NCBI RefSeq assembly: GCF_033807575.1
Contig: NC_084711.1
Location: forward strand, 13,764,001 to 13,828,000
Reading direction: 5' to 3'
Origin: Cydia pomonella
Lineage: Eukaryota > Arthropoda > Insecta > Lepidoptera > Tortricidae
DNA length: 64,000 bases
In this document: positions 63,811-64,000 of the stretch, piece after piece
Layout of the letters: the number at the start of each line of letters is the position of its first letter
How positions within the stretch are numbered: position 1 is the stretch's first letter
Notes under the pieces: generated by a model
What the model saw: only the letters and a program-made list of their open reading frames with translations
Databases searched by the model: none
Told to the model about the DNA's origin: nothing
Translations under genes and position numbers: made by a program

Positions 63811-64000
63811 TTCGTTTGAAAAATATCTACAGCGAATTTAAGATTTTTTTACAAAACATATTTTTGCTCTATTTGTTTGTTTTATATGGCAATATAAACT
63901 AATTTCAGTCCTAGATATAGTACCATCATGTCATTGTATGTGCAAAGTTTCCTCACAATTCAACACGTAGTTAGTTGTATAGTAAGGTTAAATTCGGCAG

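Larger units (their letters stand above)
61410..64000. other. Downstream intergenic DNA, repeats only
   Basis: No conserved coding sequence. Besides the elements listed, a half MITE at about 61755-61835 (GCTGCGTTTCCACCAGAGAT) is recognisable. The frame on the minus strand at 62746-63009 reads like repeat DNA rather than a gene. Confidence 0.6.

Overview
The window is nuclear genomic DNA from an insect, very probably a moth or butterfly. It is AT-rich, has long introns, and is littered with repeat families I recognise from memory as typical of Lepidoptera: interspersed repeats ending AGGGTTCCGTA, LINE 3' tails, a tRNA-derived SINE, and many palindromic MITEs. Two conserved protein-coding genes account for the coding capacity. 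No database search was possible; gene identities rest on motif and alignment recall.

Gene 1 (minus strand, left edge to 6508) is the 5' part of an AVL9 homologue (late secretory pathway, DENN-like family). Five exons can be joined with matching splice phases; the C-terminal part lies outside the window. Its introns hold a Tc1/mariner fossil, a foldback element nested in another repeat, a 109-bp tandem duplication and a LINE tail.

Gene 2 (plus strand, first coding exon at 10527, stop at 61196) is Tousled-like kinase (TLK). Sixteen coding exons join in frame to a protein of about 793 residues: a Ser-rich N-terminus with a basic nuclear-localisation cluster, coiled coils, then a complete kinase domain with intact P-loop, Lys, HYD and DFG motifs, and an unusual Gly/Ala tail. 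The two genes are divergent (head to head), 4 kb apart between coding starts. TLK has very long 5' introns (16.2, 2.3 and 17.8 kb). These contain GC-rich islands that could be alternative promoters; one, near 16.4 kb, ends in an ATG-containing exon whose splice phase fits TLK exon 2.

The strongest oddity is at 51472-52866. There the 3' end of a TLK coding exon together with its 5' splice site is repeated nine times in tandem (155-bp unit, over 99% identical). Other notable structures are a short uORF whose stop overlaps the TLK start codon, a 61-bp near-perfect hairpin in a TLK intron (56530-56686), and a 3.8-kb terminal-inverted-repeat element (37981-41755) carrying nested repeats and a recurrent 13-bp motif. 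Everything after 61.4 kb is repeat-rich intergenic DNA with no gene that I can support.
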